Source of the DNA: DASRJW01 sp964567755
GTDB taxonomy: Bacteria; Krumholzibacteriota; Krumholzibacteriia; G020349025
NCBI GenBank assembly: GCA_964567755.1
Contig: CAZMNW010000020.1
Span: forward strand, 62,001 to 126,000
Length of the DNA stretch: 64,000 nt
Reading direction: 5' to 3'
The position numbers and the translations under genes were made by a program. Position 1 is the first letter of the stretch. Every line of letters begins with the position of its first letter. Positions 43,241 to 51,418 of the stretch are shown one piece after another. The notes beneath the pieces were generated by a model. It was not told the origin of the DNA, did no database searches, and saw only the letters and a list, made by a program, of their open reading frames with translations.

Positions 43241-43336
43241 TCCTGAATGCTGGACGTAGCCAGGATGCTGCGTGTAGCTTCCCGGCCACATGCGGCCAGT
43301 GCGTCGGAAACGATTGCGTTGCAAGGGGGCCTCGAG

Positions 43337-45037
43337 ATGCCGAGAACCACTGCCAGCCTCGCTGCGGCCACCGTCGCCATGCTCCTCGTCTGCGGATGCG
43401 GAGATGACGAAGTCGTGCAGGTCCAACAAGACCAAGCCATTCAAGTGCAGGTGCAGACCGCGTTCGACTCCCTCGATACCGGTGGAAGAACGGGCATCCA
43501 AGTCATCGTGCAACGGGCACCCGCAGGCGCCGATCTCCGCTACGGCTGGTTGGCCGATGCCGGCAGCTTCGCGGATGCCACGGCCGACAGCACGGCCTGG
43601 ACGGCACCCGACAACCCCGGCGTCTATGGCCTCTCGGTAGTCGTGACCGATGGCGACAACGTCGCGATCGCCCAGGCGAACGTCGCGGTCGCCACCTACA
43701 TGCCGGCGGTCAGCCCGTATTACAAAGGTGCGACCAGCTGCTCCGTGTGTCACAACGGCGGCCCCGGAGGCGAACAGTGGAGCACCTGGTCGGTGTCGGC
43801 GCACGCGGGTGCCATTCAATCGCTGAATGACATCGGAATGGGTGACAATCCGTCCTGCTTGCCATGCCACACCGTCGGCAGTTACGGCCGCAATGCCGAC
43901 GCGACGCTCGACAACGGTGGCTACGACGAAACCGCGGTGCCACGCTTGGCCGGCGTGCAGTGCGAGAATTGCCACGGACCCGGCAGCGAGCACCCCTCTC
44001 CCAACTTCGCATCCGTCGGCTTCACGATGGACGCGGCTCTCTGCGGCCAGTGCCACACCGATGCGCACCATCCCACGTATGACGAGTGGCAGACCTCGGC
44101 GCACGCTGCCGGCGCGACGTGGACGGAAGCGTCGCCCCCGGGGATGCGCGCGAGTTGCGCCAAGTGCCATAACGGCATCGTTTCGGCCCCCTATCTCGAC
44201 GATCCACAGAATTTCGTGCCGCCGACGGCGAACCCGACTCAGCTCGTGCGTCACTCCTGCGCGGTTTGCCATGATCCGCACGGCAACGACAACCCGGCGA
44301 GCTTGCGTGACGCATCCGTAACCGACGTGTGGCTGCCCAACAACGTGCTGGTCGAAGAGGCAGGCGCTGGACGGTTGTGCATCTCGTGCCACAACGGCCG
44401 GCGCACGGAGACCGACGTGCTCGGACAGATCGTCAACGGTTCGCGCAACTTCGGCCCGCATCACTCGATCCAGGGTGACATGCTCAAGGGCGTGAACGCC
44501 TACCAGACGCTGTCGCCTGCGTTCCCGTGGTCGAGCAGCAAGCACATTCTGGTCGAGGATGCCTGTGTCGCTTGCCACACGCACCAGCATGCCGGCGATC
44601 CGGAAGCCGGCATCCCGAACTTCATGGGCCACGATTTCCTCCCGGTGACGGAAGCGTGCGTGCGCTGCCATGGCCCGATCACCGAGTTCGAGGACATCGT
44701 CGCCAAGGCCGATTTCGACGGCAACGGCAGCGTCGAAGGCGTCCAGCTCGAGATCCGCGGTCTTTTGGATCTCCTGCATCAGACCATCATCGACAAGAGC
44801 CGCAACGACACGGTGAAGATGGATTTCATCAACGCCTTCATCCCGACGCTCGGTGACACCACCAAGAGCACTCGTGTCCAACGCGAAGCCGGCTACAATT
44901 GGGCCTACGTCGACTACGACGGCTCGAGCGGCGTGCACAACACCACGTACGCGGTGCAGCTCCTGCAGCAGAGCATCCTGTACCTCGAGCCGACGGCGCT
45001 GCCGCAAGGGGCGTTCGTCCTGCGGGAGGACATGTGA
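43337..45037 (+). CDS. Nonahaem c-type cytochrome lipoprotein (first gene of putative porin-cytochrome conduit)
   Basis: 566 residues. A lipoprotein signal (LAAATVAMLLVCGC, lipobox then CGDDE) is followed by an Ig-like domain (about 35-130: YGWLADAGSFADATADSTAWT) and a multihaem region with nine CxxCH motifs: CSVCH, CLPCH, CENCH, CGQCH, CAKCH, CAVCH, CISCH, CVACH and CVRCH. The last about 130 residues are haem-free and end FVLREDM. The arrangement suits a membrane-anchored or cell-surface electron-transfer protein. ATG 43337 follows AAGGGGG. The stop overlaps the next gene's GTG by four bases. Confidence 0.9.
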   Translation: MPRTTASLAAATVAMLLVCGCGDDEVVQVQQDQAIQVQVQTAFDSLDTGGRTGIQVIVQRAPAGADLRYGWLADAGSFADATADSTAWTAPDNPGVYGLSVVVTDGDNVAIAQANVAVATYMPAVSPYYKGATSCSVCHNGGPGGEQWSTWSVSAHAGAIQSLNDIGMGDNPSCLPCHTVGSYGRNADATLDNGGYDETAVPRLAGVQCENCHGPGSEHPSPNFASVGFTMDAALCGQCHTDAHHPTYDEWQTSAHAAGATWTEASPPGMRASCAKCHNGIVSAPYLDDPQNFVPPTANPTQLVRHSCAVCHDPHGNDNPASLRDASVTDVWLPNNVLVEEAGAGRLCISCHNGRRTETDVLGQIVNGSRNFGPHHSIQGDMLKGVNAYQTLSPAFPWSSSKHILVEDACVACHTHQHAGDPEAGIPNFMGHDFLPVTEACVRCHGPITEFEDIVAKADFDGNGSVEGVQLEIRGLLDLLHQTIIDKSRNDTVKMDFINAFIPTLGDTTKSTRVQREAGYNWAYVDYDGSSGVHNTTYAVQLLQQSILYLEPTALPQGAFVLREDM

Positions 45038-46401
45038 CGCGTGGGTGGGGTCCCCCGCGCGCGTTCGCCGCACCTTGGGTCCTTGCCGGCGCGGCGACGG
45101 CACGCTGGGTCACCTGTGGCGCGGTCTGCATCTCGATCGCATTCTCCCCCCGGGTAGCCGGCGGCGATGAACCCGCCGTCGGGTGGTCGCCCACGGCTTG
45201 GTGGGTGGCCACTCGCACCACCGGCTACTGGTACGAGAGCATCGATCCCAGCACCGGTGTCTTGCTCGCGCGCGCCAACTTCCTGCAGAATGTCGACGCC
45301 TCCGTTTCACGCCTGTGGGATGACCACCTCGATTTGCGCTTTGCCGGTCGCTATGCCGATGCCGATCTCTACCCGATCCAGCCGACCAACGAGACACGCT
45401 GGACCGTGGGCTATGCCCAGGTGCGCGCGAGCGCTTGGCAAGTGCGCGCGCGCATGGGACGGATGTTCGTGCAGGAAGGTCCCGCGCATCACACGCTCGA
45501 CGGCGCTTGGATCAAGCTCAATCCCGTGCGGCGCGTGGAGCTGCGAGCCTGGGGAGGGTCGCAGGCGCCGCCCGATCTCGAATTCGACATCCGTAGCATC
45601 GAGACGGACCTGGCGTTCGGGGGCCGCCTTCTCGCCACCGTCACGCCCGCTCTGCGCATCGGCGTGTCCGGTGCGCAATGGGAGGAAGACGGTGCGATCG
45701 CCGCTCGCCCCGTGGGGGCGGATGCCACTTGGTTCCCGCTCGCGGGACTGCGGACCTTCGCCAGCGCGGAGTACGAGACGGATGCCGAGCGCTGGCAGCG
45801 CGTCGAACTGCTGGGCGACTTCAGCCCGGGGCGTGGCTCGCCGTGGCTCTTGCGCGCGCAATACCTGGATCGCGCGCCGCGGATCGAACAGACGAGCTAC
45901 TTCGCGCGCTTCGGCGCCCTCGAGCGCATCCGGTTGATGCGTGCTTCGGCGCGCTACGAGCTCGCCAATGGGCTCGGGGGCGAGATCGAGTCTTTCACCA
46001 GCGTGATCGATACCCGCACCGCGTCGCGCCTGGGCGGCGCCTTGCTCTTCCGGCACGGGCGGGTCGGGTACTCTGCACGCTTCGGTGACGCGGGCGAGGA
46101 AAGTCAGTGGTTCGGGGATGTCGATGTGCCGGTGCGCCCCTGGGTGCGTTTGGCTGCCGGCGCGGTGGTTTCGACCTATGCGCTCTTCGAGGATGCACCG
46201 AGCGACATGGAGCGCGACCTGGTCACGCTCTTCGGACGCGCCACGCTCGACCTGGTCCCCGGACTGCGAGGGGTGCTCGAGGTGCAAGGGTTGAAGAACC
46301 CGGATTTCGACCAGGACGTGCGCGTCTTGTTCGGTCTCGACCTGTTCGCCGGTCGCGGTCCGTCGAAGTTCGGCCTGGGACAGGGAGGGTGGTTGCAGTG
46401 A
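45034..46401 (+). CDS. Outer-membrane beta-barrel protein between multihaem cytochromes
   Basis: 455 residues starting at a GTG in a GTGA overlap with the cytochrome stop (GGGAGG site inside that gene). After a signal segment (VTCGAVCISIAFSPRVAGG) the chain alternates in the manner of amphipathic beta strands: LDLRFAGRYADADLY, RWTVGYAQVRASAWQVRARMG, VELRAWGGSQAP, LRIGVSGAQWEED, RTFASAEYETDAERWQRVELLG, GRVGYSARFGD. Sequence is not obviously MtrB/PioB or OmbB, but its position between exported multihaem cytochromes and its probable 16-20 strands suggest a conduit porin that encloses a cytochrome. It overlaps the next gene by four bases as well. Confidence 0.75.
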   Translation: MTRGWGPPRAFAAPWVLAGAATARWVTCGAVCISIAFSPRVAGGDEPAVGWSPTAWWVATRTTGYWYESIDPSTGVLLARANFLQNVDASVSRLWDDHLDLRFAGRYADADLYPIQPTNETRWTVGYAQVRASAWQVRARMGRMFVQEGPAHHTLDGAWIKLNPVRRVELRAWGGSQAPPDLEFDIRSIETDLAFGGRLLATVTPALRIGVSGAQWEEDGAIAARPVGADATWFPLAGLRTFASAEYETDAERWQRVELLGDFSPGRGSPWLLRAQYLDRAPRIEQTSYFARFGALERIRLMRASARYELANGLGGEIESFTSVIDTRTASRLGGALLFRHGRVGYSARFGDAGEESQWFGDVDVPVRPWVRLAAGAVVSTYALFEDAPSDMERDLVTLFGRATLDLVPGLRGVLEVQGLKNPDFDQDVRVLFGLDLFAGRGPSKFGLGQGGWLQ

Positions 46402-47288
46402 AGATGCGAACCCTCCATCGCCTCGCCGTCACCGGTTGTTGCCTCGCAGGTGCCGCGGTCCTGTTCGTGGTGACCTTGCAGGCACGCGACGCAAGACCGG
46501 CGTTGAAGCCCGTGCATGCCGTCCATGCGGCCAACGGGCTGGAGTGCAGCGTCTGCCATGAAGCCGCCTCGACGTCGCTGCGCGCCACGGATTTGCTCCG
46601 GCCGCAGAAGGAAACTTGCGCGCAGTGTCACGATGTGAACGATGCGGCGCAATGCGCGCTGTGTCATGTCCAAGCGCAGACACCGGCTGGATACGCGCCC
46701 CGCCACGTCGTGGCGCAGAATTTCCCGCACCAGGTGCACGTGCAGAACGGGATGGAGTGCGCCGCCTGCCATGCCGGCGAGGGAATGATCGAACCGGTGC
46801 TGCCGGACAAGGCGACGTGCCGCACGTGCCACACCACCGCATCGCAGGCGAGCGATTGCCGTTTGTGCCACGCTGCCGGCGAGGAATTGCGACCCGCCAG
46901 CCACGGGCCGCAGTTTCTGCAGTTGCATGCGCTGCAGGCATCCTGGGACCAATCGCGCTGTGCCAATTGTCACACCGAGACCGATTGCCAGGAGTGTCAC
47001 AATGGCGACAACATCCGCCCGCGGTCTCACCCCTTGAATTTCTTCTTCGATCACGCACTCCAAGCACGGTCGAAGGAAATCTCCTGCAGCACCTGTCACG
47101 AATCGGAGTTCTGTTCGGATTGTCATGCGGCGCAACGAGTGCTGCCCTCCGATCACTCGCAGGCCAGCTGGCTGCTGACCGACGGCGGCCGTCATGCGGA
47201 GGCGGGGCGATTCGACATGGAGAGCTGCGCCGCGTGCCACGAATCCGGCAGCAGTGCGCCCACGTGCGCGCGCTGTCACGGGAGATGA
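46398..47288 (+). CDS. Dodecahaem c-type cytochrome, exported
   Basis: 296 residues from the GTG at 46398 (GGGAGGG site; ATG at 46404 is possible). A hydrophobic segment (LAVTGCCLAGAAVLFVVTL) serves as signal or membrane anchor; VTGC resembles a lipobox but the hydrophobic run continues past it. Twelve CxxCH motifs are packed into about 250 residues: CSVCH, CAQCH, CALCH, CAACH, CRTCH, CRLCH, CANCH, CQECH, CSTCH, CSDCH, CAACH and CARCH. This is one haem per about 21 residues, the density of wire-like cytochromes such as OmaB/OmcB or MtrA. It overlaps neighbours by four bases on both sides. Confidence 0.92.
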   Translation: MKMRTLHRLAVTGCCLAGAAVLFVVTLQARDARPALKPVHAVHAANGLECSVCHEAASTSLRATDLLRPQKETCAQCHDVNDAAQCALCHVQAQTPAGYAPRHVVAQNFPHQVHVQNGMECAACHAGEGMIEPVLPDKATCRTCHTTASQASDCRLCHAAGEELRPASHGPQFLQLHALQASWDQSRCANCHTETDCQECHNGDNIRPRSHPLNFFFDHALQARSKEISCSTCHESEFCSDCHAAQRVLPSDHSQASWLLTDGGRHAEAGRFDMESCAACHESGSSAPTCARCHGR

Positions 47289-47845
47289 CGATGCGAAGCG
47301 TTCGCCGGCAGCATGCATTCTGGGGACTGATCTTGGTGCTCGGCTGCGCCGAAACGGCGCCGATGCAGGACGAGGTGCCCACGCATCCTCCCGACTGGAG
47401 CGTTGCGACGAGCGGCGATTTTCATGGCGCGCGCGTGGCGCGGGATGGGACGAATCTCTGCACCAGCTGCCATGGACCGGCTCTGCTCGGCGATGCCGTC
47501 GTGCCCGGCTGTTCCGATTGCCACGACGGCCCTGGCGGCCACCCACCGTACTGGAAGGACGCAGCCGAACCGTTCCATGGCACCGAGGTCGCACTCCACG
47601 GCCCGACTGCTTGCACGACCTGTCATGGGGACACGTATCAGGGCGGCTGGAGCGGAGTGAGCTGCTACACGTGTCACGCCGGCGGGCCGAGCGGCCATCC
47701 GGAGGGCTGGCTCGACAAGCATCTCCACACCTTCCATGGCCTCGAGGTGTCGGTACACGGCGACGACGACTGCCGCCGCTGCCACGGCAACGATCTCATG
47801 GGCGGCACCAGCGGCGTCGCCTGCAGCGACTGCCATCAGCCGTAG
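47285..47845 (+). CDS. Hexahaem c-type cytochrome lipoprotein
   Basis: 186 residues. The signal ends in a lipobox (LILVLGC, then AETAP). Six CxxCH motifs occur: CTSCH, CSDCH, CTTCH, CYTCH, CRRCH and CSDCH, arranged as three repeats of a FHG....HG..C..CHG unit (FHGARVARDG, FHGTEVALHG, FHGLEVSVHG) with GGHPPYW/SGHPEGW turns, which points to internal triplication. Short CxxCH-repeat lipoproteins of this kind occur with Geobacter-like outer-surface cytochromes. It is the last gene of the four-gene overlapping operon. ATG 47285 overlaps the preceding stop. Confidence 0.9.
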   Translation: MTMRSVRRQHAFWGLILVLGCAETAPMQDEVPTHPPDWSVATSGDFHGARVARDGTNLCTSCHGPALLGDAVVPGCSDCHDGPGGHPPYWKDAAEPFHGTEVALHGPTACTTCHGDTYQGGWSGVSCYTCHAGGPSGHPEGWLDKHLHTFHGLEVSVHGDDDCRRCHGNDLMGGTSGVACSDCHQP

Positions 47846-47926
47846 GCCGCGCACACGCTCGCGTGCGTTCCGGCCCAGCGGCGATGCGGATTCCCACCAC
47901 GATCCCGCGCGCAGTGCACCGTCGCG

Positions 47927-49033
47927 TCATGGCAGGAAGAAGAACGCCAGGCCCAAGATGACGTAGACGGCCAGGAGTTGCACGCCTTCGAGCCAGTTGG
48001 CTTCGCCGTCCAAGGCTACGAGGTTGACGACGGCGACGGAGGCCACGACCGCCAAGACCTCGAAGTTGGTGAACAGTAAATCGAGCGGCTTGCCGAAGGC
48101 ATAGCTGACGAAGATGAGCACTGGTGCCACGAACAACGCAATTTGAATGCTGGATCCCACGGCGATGTGCAGGGCCAGATCCATTTGGTTCTTGCGCGCT
48201 ACGAGCACCGCGGTGCTGTGTTCGGCGGCGTTGCCGACGATGGCGACCAGGATGACGCCGACGAACACCTCGGTCATCCCGAAAGCCGTGGCGGTCGCTT
48301 CGACCGCCTGCACCAACCATTCGGACACGAGCCCAATGAATCCGGCGGCGATGAGCAAAACGAGAATGGCGCGGTTCCGGCTCCAGCCATGGGCTGCGCC
48401 GCTGTCCTTGCTGTCGATCGTGCCCATCCCTGCGCTCGTTGGGCCCGGCTGCCCGGCGTAGAGGTGCTTGTGCGTCCGCAAGGAGAACACCAGGCTCAGG
48501 AGATAGGTGGCAAAGAGCACGATGGCGATCTCGAGCGAAAGCTCTTTCTCGTGGGCGTTGGCATGGCCCGCCACCATGCGGTGAAAAATGGCGGGCACGA
48601 CGAGACCGATGGCGGAAAGCGCCAGCAATGTGCCGCCCGTGCTCGCCGCCGTGGCGTTGAAACGCAAGCGGTCGAAGCGCAAACCCCCGGCAACGATCGC
48701 GAGGCCGAGGACGAGCAGGATGTTGCCGATGATCGATCCGGTGATGGAGGCCTTGACCACTTCGGGGAGCCCGCGCTGCAGCGCCACCAGCGCGATGATG
48801 AGCTCTGCGGCGTTGCCAAAAGAGGCGTTGAGCAGGCCGCCGAGCCCCGGCCCCATGCGCTCGGAGAGCGATTCCGTCGCGCGCCCCATGAGGCCTGCGA
48901 GCGGGATGATCGAGAGCGCCGAGGCCGCGAATACCAGCGGCGGGTCGGCGTGCGTAAACTCGAGCACCGCGGCCACGGGCAGGAAGACGAACATCAGCAT
49001 CAGGAGTGGGATATGAAAGCGTCCGATGCGCAT
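47927..49033 (-). CDS. cax: Calcium/proton exchanger
   Basis: 368 residues, about 10-11 membrane segments. Both alpha-repeat signatures of the CaCA/CAX family are intact: GGLLNASFGNAAELIIALVAL in the first half and VAIVGNAAEHSTAVLVARKNQMDLA in the second, with GSSIQIALFVAPVL. A short His/charged loop (ANAHEKELSLE) and a Gly/Ser-rich cytoplasmic loop (GQPGPTSAGMG) separate the halves. It exports Ca2+ using the proton gradient. ATG 49033 has GAGGAG upstream. It is convergent with the cytochrome operon. Confidence 0.93.
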   Translation of the reverse strand: MRIGRFHIPLLMLMFVFLPVAAVLEFTHADPPLVFAASALSIIPLAGLMGRATESLSERMGPGLGGLLNASFGNAAELIIALVALQRGLPEVVKASITGSIIGNILLVLGLAIVAGGLRFDRLRFNATAASTGGTLLALSAIGLVVPAIFHRMVAGHANAHEKELSLEIAIVLFATYLLSLVFSLRTHKHLYAGQPGPTSAGMGTIDSKDSGAAHGWSRNRAILVLLIAAGFIGLVSEWLVQAVEATATAFGMTEVFVGVILVAIVGNAAEHSTAVLVARKNQMDLALHIAVGSSIQIALFVAPVLIFVSYAFGKPLDLLFTNFEVLAVVASVAVVNLVALDGEANWLEGVQLLAVYVILGLAFFFLP

Positions 49034-49126
49034 ACTAGGATCTCCTCGGTCTGCGGATCCCAGGGGCGAGTCTGCGATTGCGGCACCGCTGTTTCGGCCG
49101 CGATATGGTGCCCGCCGGAGGCAACC

Positions 49127-49585
49127 ATGCGGGTGTCGATAACACGCCTCGGACCCCGGCCGCAAGCCAGGAGTCTGCGCTCCTGGGCGGTGTTCGCCCT
49201 CCTCACGGCCGCGTCCTGCAGCGCCAGCACCCGCACGGAAACGAGCGATTTCGACGAGACCGGCCGCAGGGCCGACGGTTACAAGGTGAGCGCGACGATC
49301 GTCGGCAAGGACAAAGCGCAGTTGGATCGTGCCCGCAGCCTCGCTCGCGAGGGCGACTATGACGGTGCAATCGCGATCGCCGAGTCGCTGCTCCAGGCCC
49401 CAGACACCGATGTCGAGCTCAAACCAGAGATCCTGCTCGTCTTGGGAGAGTTGTACGGCGCACCGCTCAATCCCGATCGGGACCTCGACGCCGCAACCCA
49501 GCTGCTACGCCAATTGCTGGCGGAGTATCCGGACTCGAAGCAGGCAGAATCGGCGCGCCAAATCCTCGAGCCTTCCAAGCGTTGA
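49127..49585 (+). CDS. Small lipoprotein with a TPR-like helical repeat
   Basis: 152 residues. The signal sequence ends at a lipobox (WAVFALLTAASC, then SASTRTE). The rest contains two to three TPR-like helix pairs (DRARSLAREGDYDGAIAIAES, LLVLGELYG, ATQLLRQLLAEYPDSKQAESA), similar to the repeats in YbgF/CpoB or YfiO-type envelope proteins but much shorter. I do not identify a partner. GGAGG lies five bases before the ATG. Divergent from cax; the 306-base gap after it carries the sigma-54 promoter of the next operon. Confidence 0.7.
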   Translation: MRVSITRLGPRPQARSLRSWAVFALLTAASCSASTRTETSDFDETGRRADGYKVSATIVGKDKAQLDRARSLAREGDYDGAIAIAESLLQAPDTDVELKPEILLVLGELYGAPLNPDRDLDAATQLLRQLLAEYPDSKQAESARQILEPSKR

Positions 49586-49812
49586 TTTTCTCGACATCCC
49601 CGTTCGATTTCGTGACGGTGGCGCACCTCGCGTTACGGCAATGATTTCGACGCTTTTCTCCGCTCGTGCGCTCATGCGGCGTTGAATTATTCGACGCCGA
49701 GATCGCGCGTCCAGCGCGCGCATGCTTGCACCGCCTGGCGCGCGTGCCGCGTAACTCGAGTCCCGCGCTGCAGTTCCTTCCTGCGCATGCGAATGCCCGA
49801 TCCCGCCCCGCG

Positions 49813-49828
49813 CTGGCTCGTGTCTTGC
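49813..49828 (+). promoter_or_regulatory. Sigma-54 (-24/-12) promoter for the GcvH-like/HybA/NrfD operon
   Basis: CTGGCTCGTGTCTTGC matches the consensus YTGGCACGRNNNTTGC at nearly every fixed position (T for A in the -24 box, T for R), with exact GG-to-GC spacing. Expected start near 49840, about 50 bases before the GTG at 49892. The rest of the gap 49586-49891 shows no gene. The NtrC-type regulator encoded at the far end of this cluster (55397) is the obvious candidate activator. Confidence 0.7.
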
Positions 49829-49891
49829 GATGCAAGTCATCGCGGCGGTTCTTGAATCCGCCGCGGACAATCACCCGAGGAGGTGAGTCTT

Positions 49892-50560
49892 GTGACAGCG
49901 ATTCTGGTCTTCTGCACCATCGCACTGTTCTTGATCGTGGATTCGGTGCGAACACACAGACGCGGCGCGGTCGTGGCGCCGTACGTCCCGCTGCGACTCG
50001 AACCGGTGGGGGGCGATTTCCCCGTTCCGGCGGGGATCTTCGTCGGCGCCGGTCACACCTGGGCGAGGCTCGAAACCGACGGCTCGATCAAGGTCGGCGT
50101 GGACGATTTCGCCTCGCGTCTGTTGGGTCGGCTCGACCGCCTCGAGGTCGCCGCAGCGGGCGCCGAGCTCGCGCACGAGGATGCCGCCTTCGTGCTGCAT
50201 CAAGGGACCAAGAGTGTCGCGTTCGCGTCGCCGCTCACCGGCACGGTGACCGACGTGAACACCACGCTCTTGCACGAACCGGAACGCCTGCGCGACGCAC
50301 CCTACGACGCCGGCTGGCTGCTGCGCATCCGGCCGCACCATCTAGCGCGCGAGCTCCGGCGTCTGCGCATCGGGGACGAAGCAGAGCGATGGCTGCGGCA
50401 TGAAGCTGCGCGTCTCGGCGATTTCCTCGGTCGCACACTCCCGAGCGCACCCGTCGGTGCGACGCTCCAAGACGGTGGCCTTGCCGTGACTGGAGTGATG
50501 GAGACGCTCGACGCCAACGCGTGGGAGCGTTTCGAATCCGAATTCCTTGCCGGTCGCTGA
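49892..50560 (+). CDS. Membrane-anchored glycine-cleavage-H-like protein (no canonical lipoyl site)
   Basis: 222 residues from GTG 49892 (AGGAGG at 8 bases; the in-frame GTG at 49883 overlaps that site). An N-terminal membrane helix (TAILVFCTIALFLIVDSV) precedes a GcvH-like biotinyl/lipoyl fold at about 45-150: FVGAGHTWARLETDGSIKVGVDDFASRLLG (shown in parts: GHTWARLE, KVGVDDFA), FASPLTGTVTDVN, PYDAGWLLRIRP. In true GcvH a lysine sits at a fixed distance before the SPxxG turn; here Lys107 is one residue out of register, so lipoylation is doubtful. The C-terminal about 70 residues are helical. No P, T or L glycine-cleavage gene is nearby; it heads an operon with HybA-like and NrfD-like genes. 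Confidence 0.75.
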   Translation: MTAILVFCTIALFLIVDSVRTHRRGAVVAPYVPLRLEPVGGDFPVPAGIFVGAGHTWARLETDGSIKVGVDDFASRLLGRLDRLEVAAAGAELAHEDAAFVLHQGTKSVAFASPLTGTVTDVNTTLLHEPERLRDAPYDAGWLLRIRPHHLARELRRLRIGDEAERWLRHEAARLGDFLGRTLPSAPVGATLQDGGLAVTGVMETLDANAWERFESEFLAGR

Positions 50561-50632
50561 GGTTGCAGCGACCGTGCGGTGCATAGGACACCTGCTGCGT
50601 GCAAGCGGTCGAATCAGAGGAGGAGGGCGACG

Positions 50633-51418
50633 ATGACTGCGGCGCTGCTCATCGACACCACGCGCTGCATCGGATGCAACGCTTGTGCGGATGCCTGCAA
50701 GGAAGCCAATCATCTGCCGGGGGAGGTGGAAGCCACGCTCACTGCCCGCACCTGGACGGTGGTCGAGGAGAGGGGGGACGTGTACGTCCGGCGGATGTGC
50801 ATGCATTGCGAGGAGCCGTCTTGCGCTTCGGTGTGTCCAGTCGGGGCGTTGCACAAGACTCCCGAGGGACCGGTGGCGTACGAAGAGTCACGCTGCATCG
50901 GCTGCCGCTACTGCATGGTGGCCTGTCCCTTCGGCGTCCCGAAGTACGAATGGGACAAGGCGCTGCCGCGGGTGCAGAAGTGCATTGGCTGCATCGGCCG
51001 CGTGCGCGCCGGCCAGAGCACGGCGTGTGCCGCCGCCTGCCCGGCAGAGGCCACGACGTTCGGTGAGCGCGAGGAACTGCTGGCGGAAGCGCGCCGGCGG
51101 ATTCGCGAGAATCCCGATTCCTATGTGCACCGCATCTATGGGGAACGCGAAGTCGGTGGCACGAACGTGCTGGTGTTGGCGGCGGTTCCCTTCGAGCAGC
51201 TCGGGTTCCCGGCCGACCTGCCCGAGAGAGCGATGCCGTCCTACACCTGGGAAGCACTGTCGAAGATCCCGAACGTCGTCTCGGTGGGAGGCGTCGGCTT
51301 GCTGGGGATCTGGTGGATCATCCGCCGCCGTATGCAGCTCGAGCGCTTGGAAGACGTCGACGTCGATACCGGGTCGCTCCTGGAACGGGCCACGAGTCGA
51401 GACGGAGGCCGGTCATGA
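50633..51418 (+). CDS. HybA/NrfC/PsrB-type 4[4Fe-4S] electron-transfer protein
   Basis: 261 residues. Four iron-sulfur binding groups in order: CIGCNACADACK, CMHCEEPSCASVCP, CIGCRYCMVACP and CIGCIGRVRAG...CAAACP. No Tat signal is present and translation starts directly at MTAALLIDTTRC, so the cluster domain is likely cytoplasmic. A membrane helix near the C-terminus (VVSVGGVGLLGIWWIIRRR) fits a HybA-like anchor. It partners the NrfD-like membrane protein whose ATG overlaps its stop by four bases. Start has GAGGAGG. Confidence 0.9.
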   Translation: MTAALLIDTTRCIGCNACADACKEANHLPGEVEATLTARTWTVVEERGDVYVRRMCMHCEEPSCASVCPVGALHKTPEGPVAYEESRCIGCRYCMVACPFGVPKYEWDKALPRVQKCIGCIGRVRAGQSTACAAACPAEATTFGEREELLAEARRRIRENPDSYVHRIYGEREVGGTNVLVLAAVPFEQLGFPADLPERAMPSYTWEALSKIPNVVSVGGVGLLGIWWIIRRRMQLERLEDVDVDTGSLLERATSRDGGRS

